DNA of 64,000 bases. Origin: Deltaproteobacteria bacterium. Lineage in GTDB: Bacteria; Bdellovibrionota; Bdellovibrionia; Bdellovibrionales; Bdellovibrionaceae. Each line of letters begins with the position of its first letter. The first letter of the stretch is position 1. The translations under genes were made by a program, and so were the position numbers. This document shows positions 17,453 to 26,379 of this stretch, piece after piece. Where the stretch lies: positions 62,001-126,000 of the forward strand of contig JAFLCC010000009.1 in NCBI GenBank assembly GCA_017302835.1, given 5' to 3'. The notes under the pieces were generated by a model. That model was not told the origin of the DNA, did no database searches, and saw only the letters and a program-made list of their open reading frames with translations.

Positions 17453-18853
17453 ATAGGGCGCTATTAGTTCTTCATTAAGAAAAATATTTTCATCTTCTTT
17501 ATTTAAGAAATATTTTGGTCTAAAAAAATAATTTCTCAAAATTAAATCGAAATATCCTTCTTTTAAAACATAAGCATTTGATTTTTGAAAATCAGATAAG
17601 AGTTCATAAAATAACTCAACTAAAGGATCATTTTCAGTTAGTCCAATCAAGACTAAATACTTTGAATTAAAAAGATCTAAATTTTCTTTAATGCTCTTCA
17701 AGAAGAACTCGATTGTTTCTTTTTGGATTTCAGGATATCGTTCTAGTTTGTATAATACTGCCCCGTAATAAGCGGCTCCATTTAACTTTGCATTAATTTT
17801 TATCTGATTTGATAAATTGAAATTTTTAGCTGCTTTTAAGGGTCTTAAGTCTACGAAAAGGTAATTTGAGTTAGCATTTAGAATAAAATTCGCATGAATT
17901 TCTTTCAATGAACTATTTAATATTTTTATTTTTTTATTTCTAAAATATAAAAATGGACGTTTCTTAAATTTGAAAAAGTAAGCAATTTCTAAGTTCAAAA
18001 TACTAAGATCACTAGAAGAATCACTTATAAAAACATTTGTACTTTCCTTCCAGGCGTTTATTTTTTCAAGCATATGGATATTAGTTGGGGAAACATAAGT
18101 ATCCCTAGTCATGGAGTTTGGGATATTTTTTTCATCTACAAGAACACCATTTGAACCAGGATCTTCTTTTAAAGCCGTTCCAAGTAAAACGAAACTATTA
18201 TTTAGGCTGAAGTTTTTTTTGGTGACTGTTGGTTCTGAAATTCTAATTCTTGATATTGATTTCAAATTAAAATGTGGAAAAAGAGAATTTAACATGTTGA
18301 GTTTTGTTTCAATAAAGGCATTGTTTTCATGATAATCACTCGCTTTATATATATTTACCTCATTGATAATTGCTTCCATCTCAAAGTAAAATCTATATGG
18401 AAATTGCGAGTGAGAGTCATATTCAATAACCCAAAATTTTATATTCCCTGGTTTAAGACACTTAGAGTATTCGGTAGGTAAGAAAAAAATATAATTTCTA
18501 TCTTTCGTAATAGCGGGGGCCAATTGTCTTGGGAGAAAAAAAATGTTGTCTTTAATATTTAAACATAAAGAGTCATTTTCTTTATAAAAAATGGGTGCTT
18601 TTAAAGCAGAATTTTGATTAAAAAAGTTAGTTTCAACTGGTTCACTAAGTTGAAACTTTTCTTTTGACTGGATAGGTTGCTTAATAAACTTTTTAATAAG
18701 TGGTTTTGATACGATCTGATTGCTTTTTTCTCTATTGTTTAAATAGTTAAATAAAAAAACGACTAATATAAAAACAGAAATGCCACCAACGAGTAATTCT
18801 ATTTTTGAAAAAGTAGAAAGCAAACGTAAAAATTTATTTTGTAAATTTCTCAT
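17435..18853 (-). CDS. Membrane-anchored protein of unknown function
   Basis: The 472-residue protein has one N-terminal membrane helix (LLVGGISVFILVVFLFNYL, near residues 20-40) after a basic cytoplasmic tip, and the rest is predicted outside the membrane. A charged linker follows, then a mixed alpha/beta body with segments such as FRFPYR-like aromatic patches, IRISEPTV and LVLIGLTENDPLVELFY. I do not recognise a family or a catalytic motif. It is convergent with the HTTM-like gene and sits 93 bases upstream of the start side of nothing shared; the next gene on this strand upstream in transcription is the DUF1513 protein, with which it may be co-transcribed. Confidence 0.6.
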   Translation of the reverse strand: MRNLQNKFLRLLSTFSKIELLVGGISVFILVVFLFNYLNNREKSNQIVSKPLIKKFIKQPIQSKEKFQLSEPVETNFFNQNSALKAPIFYKENDSLCLNIKDNIFFLPRQLAPAITKDRNYIFFLPTEYSKCLKPGNIKFWVIEYDSHSQFPYRFYFEMEAIINEVNIYKASDYHENNAFIETKLNMLNSLFPHFNLKSISRIRISEPTVTKKNFSLNNSFVLLGTALKEDPGSNGVLVDEKNIPNSMTRDTYVSPTNIHMLEKINAWKESTNVFISDSSSDLSILNLEIAYFFKFKKRPFLYFRNKKIKILNSSLKEIHANFILNANSNYLFVDLRPLKAAKNFNLSNQIKINAKLNGAAYYGAVLYKLERYPEIQKETIEFFLKSIKENLDLFNSKYLVLIGLTENDPLVELFYELLSDFQKSNAYVLKEGYFDLILRNYFFRPKYFLNKEDENIFLNEELIAPYLLFRP

Positions 18854-18946
18854 TTAAGGTAATATACTGAACATCAGTTTAATTACACAACAAAAAACGT
18901 CTTCATAGCTAAGATATTCTCAATATTGTTTTAATTTAAGAAGAAT

Positions 18947-20164
18947 TTAAATTTCTAAATATTTTAATTTAAAGATATGGGAGCCCCAGTTATATTCGTA
19001 TTCATTTAATTTTTTGGGCGTAATTGTCATAGGAAGTTGTTCGAAGCTAACAGAGTTGAACTTATAAAGTTCAGAATAATTTTCAACGGAGGATACCATC
19101 AGAATTGACCTATCATCCGAAAGAGAAAGCCCTTGGGCAGCCTTAATATTTAGACGTTTTATAAATTTACCTGTCAAATAATTAAAAGCAAATACAGAAT
19201 CAGACGACGGTAAGGATGCATAAGCAATATTGTTGGGTTCATTAGCTATTAGACTTAAAGCTTCACCATAAAAAAAAGCCTTCATTTCTTGTGGAACCTT
19301 CAAGGGGACTATTTTTTTTTCAGGAGTGACTACTCCCAAAATGGCCTCTAATTTTTCGCTACCTGGTAGACTAGCCCCACCACCGTATATAAAATATCCA
19401 TCAGTCGTTTGATAGAAGTGAGTAGGTCCAAAGGTTTCAAAATAAAGTTGAGTTTCAATTTTATTGGTTTTAATATCAATCCATGCAAGTGAAGGTTTTA
19501 TTTTTGAATCTTGACTGAATGAAGAATTTGCTGCGATAATATATTTCCCATCTAATGAAAGTTGACAATCGTGAACTCGTAGTCCTCCTGTTCTAATATT
19601 CTTTATTCTTTTTGCAGTGCTGGTGTCTAATTTCCATTGGCTTATGTATGATTCTGAGGTAGACTCGCTATGTTCGCTTAAATAGATACTATTCCCATCA
19701 GGATTATAAAAACCATGTCCAAAAAAAAGTGAATATTTTTCAAGTTCGCATGTTGATGTTATTTTTTTTGTAAATAAATTATATTCAACAGCTTTATGCC
19801 CCCATTTCGGAACAATAGTTACAATGTTGGGTTTTTTGAGATTCTGAATAATAGAGTGAGGTAAAAAGGAAACTTTTATAGAATAGTATTTTTGCTGATT
19901 GGTAATTAGGACAATTTCAGAAGTATGGAAAATAAGTTCAGGTTGAGGTCTATTATAATTATAACTAGGCTTTCTGCCAAAACCAACTGCATTAAAACTG
20001 CTATTTTTATTATCTTTAGTATTTTTTTTCAGTACAATTTTAGACAGTTTTTCAAAAGCGAAAAGAGGTTTTGAAATGCTAAACATCAACGCCAAACTAA
20101 TTTTTTTCTTAGCTGTAAATAAAACTTTTCTTCGACTCAGATGATTCGAGAAATCCTTTTTCAT
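18947..20164 (-). CDS. DUF1513-type beta-propeller protein with Tat-like signal
   Basis: The N-terminus contains SRRKVLFTAKKK followed by a hydrophobic run ending near LFAFEK, which could be a twin-arginine signal. The body shows the DUF1513 pattern: FFGHGFYNPDGNSIYLSEH, GGLRVHDCQLSLDGKYIIAAN, PSLAWIDIKTNKIE and a late ACGGG-like loop FIYGGGASLPG. Family members are predicted periplasmic seven-bladed propellers, often near iron-uptake or imelysin genes; no such neighbour is visible here. Length (405 residues) is close to the family. Function remains unknown, and an interaction scaffold role is plausible for a propeller. Confidence 0.72.
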   Translation of the reverse strand: MKKDFSNHLSRRKVLFTAKKKISLALMFSISKPLFAFEKLSKIVLKKNTKDNKNSSFNAVGFGRKPSYNYNRPQPELIFHTSEIVLITNQQKYYSIKVSFLPHSIIQNLKKPNIVTIVPKWGHKAVEYNLFTKKITSTCELEKYSLFFGHGFYNPDGNSIYLSEHSESTSESYISQWKLDTSTAKRIKNIRTGGLRVHDCQLSLDGKYIIAANSSFSQDSKIKPSLAWIDIKTNKIETQLYFETFGPTHFYQTTDGYFIYGGGASLPGSEKLEAILGVVTPEKKIVPLKVPQEMKAFFYGEALSLIANEPNNIAYASLPSSDSVFAFNYLTGKFIKRLNIKAAQGLSLSDDRSILMVSSVENYSELYKFNSVSFEQLPMTITPKKLNEYEYNWGSHIFKLKYLEI

Positions 20165-20201
20165 TTCTATTTAACCTATCTCAAGAGATATCAAAATTAT
20201 C

Positions 20202-21719
20202 TTAATGATTTACCACCAGCCATTGTCTTGTTTCTGTTGGGTAAGGGGCTGTTAAATCGGAGACCGAAAAGTTAGGAGCCATCAGGTTTGTTGGGTAATA
20301 AGATGTCGCTGTGTTTGGAGCTAAAGCAGGTGCAAAAGATTGAACAGAGACTTGAAAGCGATTTCTCCCAATTAAACTCAAGGCGGCTTTCACAGCGGCG
20401 AAGGCATTGACTCGGCCAAAACCGTAGGCAGCATCCCATTTGGGAGCTGCTATTGGATTTCCAGAGCCATCCACATAACGAAGGGTTTTCATTATAATTT
20501 CCTTTATCTGACCAGGAGTGAAGTTTTTATTTACCTGGTACAACAAGGCTGCGACACCTGAAACATGTGGGCAGGCCATGGAGGTTCCAGAAAAAGAAGC
20601 CATGCTGCCTCCTGGAATGGAAGAGACAATGTCAACACCAGGGGCTGTAAAATCTGGTTTTTCAATTAACTTACCTTGAAACTTTGCAGGTCCCCTTGAA
20701 GAAAATCTAGCAACTTTTTGATCTTTGCCTGTAGCTCCTACAGCAAGAACAGAAGGGTGCTCGTGAGGAGTGGTGATAGAACCTGCTCCAGGGCCAGCAT
20801 TGCCAGCAGAAAATACGGGTAGGATGCCTGCAGCCTCCCATGCATTGATAGCGCGGTAGAAGAGTTCAATATCAGGAGCGCCACCGGCATTCCAAGAATT
20901 GCTGACTAAACGCGGAGAATCTTGCGTGTCAGGATTGCCATCTGGATCCAACATGAACTGCATGGATTCCAACATATTATCATAGCCATCCAGAGCGGCA
21001 GCTCCTATGATTTTAGCTCCAGGAGCAACGCCAATTTTATTGGAGGCCCTATCTCCACCAGCAATAGTGCCCGAAACATGGGTTCCATGTTTATCTCGAT
21101 CAATAGGTGGTGTAATTTTTTTGGCAACAGAGTCATAAAAAAGAGCTACTTTTCCAGCAAGAATGGGATGTGTTCCGTCAACTCCGGTGTCGACAACTCC
21201 AACAGAAACACCCTGTCCTTGTATTTCGGGATTTGTTTTCATCAGCTCATCGATACCAAGATCTACGAGGTCATAGGGATAGCTTGCATCACCACGAGTT
21301 GGAGCCAGTCTTCCGGCGACAGGTTTAACATAGTTGATATTTCGATTGGAGTAAATTTTTTCAATTTCTGGAAGTTCAGTGAGCTTTCTTAATCCTAGAG
21401 GAGTGACGACTAGGCCCAACGAGTTATTAATCCAAAACTGATTTTCAATTCTAATATCCTGAGGGTTTCGGGAAATAACTTGGAACACATTTTTGGCTGA
21501 TTGTTTGTACAGGGACATTAAATATCTTTTGACTCCAGCCGCTTGATATCTAGAAGGAGCCGGGAGACCTCTTTGATCATATTTAAGCAAGGCCACAATC
21601 TTAGTGCTTTGGGTGCTGCGACTATTTATAAAGTTAAGTAAAATGGGATCTACAAAAGTAGCGCTGAATGAATATGAACAAAAAGTCAGTATAAGAAATT
21701 TAATTATTTGACGACTCAT
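20202..21719 (-). CDS. Secreted subtilisin-family (S8) serine protease
   Basis: A signal peptide (KFLILTFCSYSFSA) is followed by a propeptide-like region of about 130 residues and the catalytic domain. The triad is visible: GVVDTGVDGTHP (Asp, near residue 175), DKHGTHVSGTIAGG (His, near 210) and FSGTSMACPHVSGVAALL (Ser, near 377). The oxyanion Asn is in VSNSWNAGG or SAGNAGPG. The protein ends about 65 residues after the catalytic domain. It sits 49 bases after an M14 carboxypeptidase gene on the same strand, so the two exported proteases probably form an operon for extracellular or prey protein digestion, which is an inference. Confidence 0.95.
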   Translation of the reverse strand: MSRQIIKFLILTFCSYSFSATFVDPILLNFINSRSTQSTKIVALLKYDQRGLPAPSRYQAAGVKRYLMSLYKQSAKNVFQVISRNPQDIRIENQFWINNSLGLVVTPLGLRKLTELPEIEKIYSNRNINYVKPVAGRLAPTRGDASYPYDLVDLGIDELMKTNPEIQGQGVSVGVVDTGVDGTHPILAGKVALFYDSVAKKITPPIDRDKHGTHVSGTIAGGDRASNKIGVAPGAKIIGAAALDGYDNMLESMQFMLDPDGNPDTQDSPRLVSNSWNAGGAPDIELFYRAINAWEAAGILPVFSAGNAGPGAGSITTPHEHPSVLAVGATGKDQKVARFSSRGPAKFQGKLIEKPDFTAPGVDIVSSIPGGSMASFSGTSMACPHVSGVAALLYQVNKNFTPGQIKEIIMKTLRYVDGSGNPIAAPKWDAAYGFGRVNAFAAVKAALSLIGRNRFQVSVQSFAPALAPNTATSYYPTNLMAPNFSVSDLTAPYPTETRQWLVVNH

Positions 21720-21768
21720 TTAAAATCCTTTTTTGATTTAGATATTGCATTATGTATAGTTGATTCTC

Positions 21769-22872
21769 TTAATGTCTCACCCATCTAGATTGATTGATCG
21801 TGTGAACTCTTGAAATATAGGTAAGTAAGGCCTTTCTATTTTGTTGATAATAGTAAGGTGTCTTTGAAGGATCGGGATACTTTACGTTTGAAAGTTCAAC
21901 GGTCACTTGCATGTCCTTATGCCAGTACCACGACCAGTCTTGCATTCCTCCATTGATCTCGTACCATTCGTAACCATTAGTGATTCCCTGTTTGAAAGAC
22001 TTTGAGGCCGCGATATAGGGTGCATTCAAAGCATATTCGGTACTGATATTTTTAATAAGATCATAAAAAGGAAATTTATCTGGAATGGTATCCCAAGGGT
22101 AGCTGACGACCTCAGCCCCTCCATGAAAGTTTGCGGATAATACAAATTTTCTTTGAGCTTGCCATTTCATCACGGCCTGAGTTTCAATGGCTCTGCCGTC
22201 AAGCTTATTTTGATTGTCATCAGTTGAAAAATCTGGGAAGTCTCGGTTTAAATCCACATAGTCGGCATTTCCTCTACTCACATTTTTTGCTCCATCTGGA
22301 TTCATTGAGGGCATAATATAAATTTGAGTTTTATTCATCAGATCTGTTATGAAAGGGTCTTTCCCGTAGTTTTGTGCCAAGTCTTCAATAAGAAGCACCA
22401 TCAATTCTCTTCCAACAATTTCATCTCCGTGCATATTAGCAATAAATTTAAATTCAGGCCTCTGATCATCATTTTGAACATTCTGAGCCAATTTTAAAAC
22501 CCAAAGGTCTCTTCCTTTAACAGATTTTCCTATGGAAAACATCTTAACTAAATTGGGGTAATTCGTCGCGACTGTTTTTAGGCGATCACCGACTTGTTCA
22601 GGTGTGGCATAGGGAGCTCTGAAGGGAGGAGCTCCCGTCGGTAAAACCACAAATCTAACTTGAATACGTTGAAGGTAATTTCCTAATCCTGGAGGACCAT
22701 AGACTTCAAATCCATAGGCCGAAACGTGATCAATAGAGAGAGTGTTGTAGGGTGAAAGGTATTTTATATTTTCTTTACCGTAGACAAAATAGCCTTCATG
22801 GGTTCGTTTGGAAGAATAGTTAGCAAAAACCAAGATCGAAGAAAAAAACACAAATAAAAAAATTTTTTTCAT
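21769..22872 (-). CDS. Secreted M14-family zinc carboxypeptidase
   Basis: The product has a signal peptide (KKIFLFVFFSSILVFANYS) and an M14 metallocarboxypeptidase domain. Zinc ligands are seen in ANMHGDEIVGRE (His-x-x-Glu, near residue 147) and SANFHGGAEVVSYPWD (His, near 250). The substrate-binding MNPDG and VDLNRDFPD segments are present, and the catalytic Glu lies in VTVELSNVKYP (near 326). This order matches the CPD/CPE (M14B) branch, which removes C-terminal residues. It is upstream of the subtilase on the same strand. The leader contains a hairpin at 22926-22951. Confidence 0.95.
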   Translation of the reverse strand: MKKIFLFVFFSSILVFANYSSKRTHEGYFVYGKENIKYLSPYNTLSIDHVSAYGFEVYGPPGLGNYLQRIQVRFVVLPTGAPPFRAPYATPEQVGDRLKTVATNYPNLVKMFSIGKSVKGRDLWVLKLAQNVQNDDQRPEFKFIANMHGDEIVGRELMVLLIEDLAQNYGKDPFITDLMNKTQIYIMPSMNPDGAKNVSRGNADYVDLNRDFPDFSTDDNQNKLDGRAIETQAVMKWQAQRKFVLSANFHGGAEVVSYPWDTIPDKFPFYDLIKNISTEYALNAPYIAASKSFKQGITNGYEWYEINGGMQDWSWYWHKDMQVTVELSNVKYPDPSKTPYYYQQNRKALLTYISRVHTINQSRWVRH

Positions 22873-22925
22873 TTTATTTCAGTGGATATATTTTCACTGC
22901 CCCTTATATTAACGCTATAGATACT

Positions 22926-22951
22926 CCTTAGCCTTAGGTGAAAAGGCAAGG
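22926..22951. terminator. Hairpin between Rsm22-like and carboxypeptidase genes
   Basis: CCTT-a-GCCTT pairs with AAGGC-AAGG around a seven-base loop (nine pairs, one bulged A). It lies between the 3' end of the methyltransferase gene and the carboxypeptidase start. No clear T run follows on the minus strand, so an intrinsic terminator is only possible. Confidence 0.35.
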
Positions 22952-23034
22952 TTAATCTCAGAAATAATTTGTAAAACAACGGCGTGCAAAAATAAGAAAT
23001 TGTTTAGGGAGATATTAATATTTATTTTGGAAAC

Positions 23035-24213
23035 TCAAGTAACTTCAATTTTTGAGTCTGGATGAAGCCTCAGCTCATTCGACAGGAACGTCACATCCTT
23101 TGGGATAGAAACTAAAGTCCCACGACCTATTTCCTGAGGTTTGATTTGTTTATGAAGCCATGTGAAAAACATTCGATCTGAATTGTAGCACACCAGCTGC
23201 CTGCTTTTCCCTTTTTCATTGAGCAAATCGCCAGTTAATCTGGCAAGTTGTAAATCCGAAGGCTCACTTTTTGTCCCAGAAGGAGCAAATAAATGTGTTG
23301 AAGGGGTAGGTGACTTTACGATTTTTCCTCTTTGATTTTTTTTATAGGCTATTAGATAGGAAAAAGTAATGGTTTCGTTTTTAATGGGAAGCTGGTTCTC
23401 TAGCTTTTGGAACCAATCTGGTTTTTGAAAATGAATGCGATCATGACACCAATCTTTTTTAGATTTCTCTAAAAGTGGACAATCCTCCTGATGCACACAG
23501 GGGGCCGCTATATGATAACCTTTTTGAATCAGTTCTTTTCTTAATTGCATCAATTTTCGCCCATCACTTTGAGTTGAGGGCTCTAGGATCATTAAGTAAT
23601 TAAATTTCTCAAGTAAGGATAGACTATCGTTCACTTCAGTTAAGGAATAGGAAAAAACCCCGAGCGTATTTCGATCAATTTTCAGAAGCAAAGATTCACT
23701 GTTTGGTAACCAATAAAAAGGCGCTGTATCCCAATAGTTTTTAAGTTTGATTTCAGTTTCAAATTGAAAAATAGGTGAATTCAGTTTTTCATTTTGAAAG
23801 CACCAGGAGCTGGTTCCCAAGCCCGAACCATAATCAACAATTTTTGAAAAGTTTTGAATATGGAAGTGTCTTTTCATTTCTTGAATGACGGCATGATTTC
23901 GTAAGTAATTGAGTGGAAAATAATAAGCTAATTGAGCGATCCAAGTATATCTCTCGTTCCAGGGAGTTGCCAACTGGGGATTGTTGATATAAAAATCTGA
24001 CATAAAAAGAACCGCATCGGCAATTTTTTTTGAATTCGATAGACTCAAATTATATCTCTTTAATTTTTCTTCAATCAATGTGGTAAAGGATTCGGGGAGG
24101 CTGTAGATTCGTTTTTCCATCAGATGGTTTTCATTCATTCTAGGATAAAACTCAACAGAATAGTATGCTATTTCCGTCCAAAAAAACGACTTTTTGGAAA
24201 AGTTTGGTAGCAC
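23035..24213 (-). CDS. Rsm22-like ribosomal methyltransferase family protein
   Basis: The family (bacterial Rsm22 / mitochondrial METTL17) acts in small-subunit ribosome assembly. Visible marks are the SAM-binding KIVDYGSGLGTSSW, the LEPSTQSDGRKLMQLR segment, and a Cys cluster APCVHQEDCPL ... KKDWCHDR plus LVCYNSD, the four ligands of the Fe-S cluster described in METTL17. The motif order FSYLIAYKK near the end also fits. The GTG at 24213 gives 392 residues; starting at a downstream ATG (24138 or 24120) would fit the family N-terminus (YSLPESF) equally well, and no start has a strong ribosome site. Confidence 0.85.
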   Translation of the reverse strand: MLPNFSKKSFFWTEIAYYSVEFYPRMNENHLMEKRIYSLPESFTTLIEEKLKRYNLSLSNSKKIADAVLFMSDFYINNPQLATPWNERYTWIAQLAYYFPLNYLRNHAVIQEMKRHFHIQNFSKIVDYGSGLGTSSWCFQNEKLNSPIFQFETEIKLKNYWDTAPFYWLPNSESLLLKIDRNTLGVFSYSLTEVNDSLSLLEKFNYLMILEPSTQSDGRKLMQLRKELIQKGYHIAAPCVHQEDCPLLEKSKKDWCHDRIHFQKPDWFQKLENQLPIKNETITFSYLIAYKKNQRGKIVKSPTPSTHLFAPSGTKSEPSDLQLARLTGDLLNEKGKSRQLVCYNSDRMFFTWLHKQIKPQEIGRGTLVSIPKDVTFLSNELRLHPDSKIEVT

Positions 24214-24303
24214 TGCTAAATGTGTGACATGTAATATAAAATTATATTTATTTTTTTATGTCTACGGTTGTCTTATTAAGACTCGCAGATATATAGTTCT
24301 GTA

Positions 24304-24717
24304 ATGTCGGAAAATAAAATCAATAAAAAATCTTTTATTATAGAATCAAATATAGAAATTGAACCCCTTTTGAATGCTTATGGTCAGTTTAATGAGGCTC
24401 TTAAAATTGCCAAAACTGATTTGGAAAAAGCTGGAACAATTCAATATTTTGAGTTTACTTATGAATTAGCCTGGAAAACCTTAAAAAGAATTTTAAGCGC
24501 TAGAGGCAAAGAACTAAATAGTCCCAAACCTATTTTTCGCGAGGCTGCTTTGGAGAAATTGATTGATGATCCTGAGCTGTGGTTTGATTTTACAAAAGAC
24601 AGAAATGAAACTGTTCACACCTATAATAAAGCCATCGCAAATTCTATCTTTAATGACCTGCATTTATTTGATAAAGAAATGGGTAAACTTATTTCCCATT
24701 TAAAAGCACTTAAATGA
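24304..24717 (+). CDS. HEPN-domain protein (HI0074-type nucleotidyltransferase partner)
   Basis: The 137-residue all-helical protein matches the HI0074/NTase-substrate-binding family: IQYFEFTYELAWKTLKRIL, REAALEKLIDDPELWFDFTKDRN and the RNETVH segment (Arg100-x4-His105), which is the Rx4-6H motif of HEPN RNases. HEPN proteins paired with MNT nucleotidyltransferases form toxin-antitoxin modules in which the nucleotidyltransferase AMPylates the toxin. The stop overlaps the next ATG by 4 bases (ATGA), so translation is coupled. An intact Rx4H indicates that RNase activity is possible. Confidence 0.9.
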   Translation: MSENKINKKSFIIESNIEIEPLLNAYGQFNEALKIAKTDLEKAGTIQYFEFTYELAWKTLKRILSARGKELNSPKPIFREAALEKLIDDPELWFDFTKDRNETVHTYNKAIANSIFNDLHLFDKEMGKLISHLKALK

Positions 24718-25001
24718 AAGAAATTCAAATAGATCCGAAACATTTAGAAATTATCAAAGGCATTTTAGGCCCCCACTTGAATTTTACCTACGTATTTGGG
24801 TCGAGAGCAAAAGGAACTGCAAAAAAATATTCTGATTTAGATTTAGTTATCAAAACCACAATTGATAAGACCAGTTTAAGGAAAATTCAGGATCATTTTG
24901 AGGAGTCTGATTTGCCATACAAAGTAGATCTCATAATTTGGTCAGAAACTGATGACACTTTTAAAAATCATATAGAAAAAGATTTGATTAAATTTGCTTA
25001 A
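24714..25001 (+). CDS. MNT-type minimal nucleotidyltransferase (antitoxin-like)
   Basis: This 95-residue protein has the polymerase-beta fold signature FGSRAKGTAKKYSDLDLV: GS at 29-30 and the metal-binding pair Asp41/Asp43, with the third acid in KVDLIIW (Asp72). All three catalytic acids are present. With the overlapping HEPN gene it forms a typical HEPN/MNT pair; in characterised pairs this subunit transfers AMP to the HEPN partner and neutralises it. Both genes are on the plus strand, facing a decayed gene. Confidence 0.9.
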   Translation: MKEIQIDPKHLEIIKGILGPHLNFTYVFGSRAKGTAKKYSDLDLVIKTTIDKTSLRKIQDHFEESDLPYKVDLIIWSETDDTFKNHIEKDLIKFA

Positions 25002-25018
25002 GGTTTTTCAGAAATGCT

Positions 25019-25249
25019 TTATGGAGTTTCAGCATGAGAAAGAAACTCTCTAAATTGTAAATCGTAATATGGGTTAGTGAAAGTAAGGAGGGCAAACTCA
25101 ATGGCCTCTTTAACTGTTGGCCGTTGTTGAAATGCTGGCGCCTGATTGATTGAAAAAGACTGAGTTTGAAGCATAAATTTATTTAAATTTTCTGTGAATT
25201 TAAAATAGTTAATTTTGCATTGAGCAGTATTTCTTAAATCTGAAGTCAA
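25019..25249 (-). CDS. Probable 3' part of a frameshifted gene
   Basis: The 76-codon frame opens at a TTG without a ribosome site. Reading the same frame upstream gives LALETIRKNSILTSDLRN back to a stop, and this joins smoothly to the end of the frame at 25273-25602 (…KNFND) if one base is added near 25280. I therefore read it as the C-terminal part of the same gene: QRPTVKEAIEFALLTF and YYDLQFREFLSHAE are normal-looking protein. Family not recognised. Confidence 0.5.
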   Translation of the reverse strand: MTSDLRNTAQCKINYFKFTENLNKFMLQTQSFSINQAPAFQQRPTVKEAIEFALLTFTNPYYDLQFREFLSHAETP

Positions 25250-25272
25250 AATACTGTTTTTTCTGATTGTCT

Positions 25273-25602
25273 CTAAGGCAAGTCATTGAAGTTCTTCGGT
25301 TGTAAAACCTTCAAGAATTCTTTCTTGAAAGAAAAAGTCCGGTACATAGCTTCATCCACCCTGTCTAAGTTAGCTATAATTTCTTTAGAGTCCCAATTCT
25401 TTGCAAACCACGGAATTTCAGGTATCCTATCCAATCGGTTTCCTTCTGGTTTAGGATTCCATCCTTCAGGAATCCAATCCATGACGATGGCCCAATCCGC
25501 AGAGAGGCATTGATTTTGCTTTGAATGATTCAAATGTGGAAATCTAGAATAAATTTCTTGAATTCCATTTTTATCTAAAATGCCTGTTACAGGAATGGAC
25601 AC
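25273..25602 (-). CDS. Probable 5' part of a frameshifted gene
   Basis: A GTG start at 25602 follows GGAG, giving 109 residues with segments SADWAIVMDWIPEGWNPKP and DRVDEAMYRTFSFKKEF. The frame ends in KNFNDLP, while the next frame continues with LALETIRKN, so a one-base deletion around 25273-25283 probably split one gene into two. In-frame reading upstream also reaches the stop of the gene at 25639 without another stop, so a longer original gene including that one is possible but less supported. No family recognised. Confidence 0.5.
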   Translation of the reverse strand: MSIPVTGILDKNGIQEIYSRFPHLNHSKQNQCLSADWAIVMDWIPEGWNPKPEGNRLDRIPEIPWFAKNWDSKEIIANLDRVDEAMYRTFSFKKEFLKVLQPKNFNDLP

Positions 25603-25638
25603 CCTAGCTCTCCAAGATGAAGTTGATACACAGCTTGA

Positions 25639-26169
25639 TCATAAGTTTTTTTCTGTTGAAAAGAGTTTGAAATGATTATTATTTTTAGGAACAGCCATTA
25701 TTTTAAAAAGATCTCTCATATTCAAAGAAATATAATTTGAAGGGTATTTAGTTAACGACTTAAACTCAATATTCGAAGTTTTAAAATCAAAACCTTTTCC
25801 ATTTTCAAGAGATAAATTTCCTATATCTGTTATCATACCAGAACTTGTTTGATATTGTATAACCACTCGTTCACTTGCTGAGATAGAGTTAATAAGTCGA
25901 GAGTTACTTCCATTGACAATAACACTTCCGTCGAAGATGACAGGATCTCCATAAACTAATATTTTTTCAATAAAACTGGGGTGTCTAAAATTCTGCCAAA
26001 CAAGAGGGTCATTTAAATATTCCATTTCTGAAAAAAGATGGTTCTTTAATTTAGATTCCATTCTATTCTGGACATAATAAGAATCACATTCAAAAGCCAA
26101 AGCCGAATCTGAATCTGCGAAGAAATAAATCATTATGAATAAAGGTAATAAAAATCTATTATTAGCCAT
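25639..26169 (-). CDS. Secreted protein of unknown function
   Basis: The 176-residue product has a signal peptide (LLPLFIMIYFFADSDSALA) and a mature part starting FECDSYYVQNRMESKLKNHLF. The centre is beta-rich (VIFDGSVIVNGSNSRLINS, ERVVIQYQTSSG). I do not recognise a family. Upstream it has a promoter-like element (26231-26257) shared with the secreted-protein gene at 34819-36366. It ends in the same reading frame as the fragment at 25273, 36 bases downstream, so it may once have been longer or may be the first gene of a small operon. Confidence 0.6.
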   Translation of the reverse strand: MANNRFLLPLFIMIYFFADSDSALAFECDSYYVQNRMESKLKNHLFSEMEYLNDPLVWQNFRHPSFIEKILVYGDPVIFDGSVIVNGSNSRLINSISASERVVIQYQTSSGMITDIGNLSLENGKGFDFKTSNIEFKSLTKYPSNYISLNMRDLFKIMAVPKNNNHFKLFSTEKNL

Positions 26170-26230
26170 AATTTAATTTGCAAAATGCCTTTTCAAAAGG
26201 TTGAAATTGGTTATCTGATGATAATATATT

Positions 26231-26347
26231 GTTTTACTGAAAGAATTTCACCTGTAGAAAGTTGTACAGATTGGGCCTTAATTGTCGCTTGTTTTGTTAC
26301 AAAGTTGTACGAAAATTGTTAAAGTGACTAAATTTCTACAGGTGAAA
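26231..26347. promoter_or_regulatory. Perfect 15-bp inverted repeat between divergent secreted-protein genes
   Basis: TTTCACCTGTAGAAA at 26246-26260 is repeated exactly as its reverse complement, TTTCTACAGGTGAAA, at 26333-26347, 72 bases apart. Between them AAAGTTGTAC occurs twice in direct orientation. Seen from each divergent gene, the sequence reads CTACAGGTGAAA toward the start codon. On the minus side it is followed after 7 bases by AGTAAAAC (complement of 26231-26238), and this pair with identical spacing recurs at 36461-36487. The layout suggests an operator or promoter serving both genes. Confidence 0.6.
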
Positions 26348-26379
26348 CTGTTGATTGATCAGGATAAGATTGTACTCTA

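Noticed and set aside
20922-21392. 156-codon plus-strand frame inside the subtilase
   Set aside because: It is antisense to a conserved catalytic domain and its translation resembles no protein.
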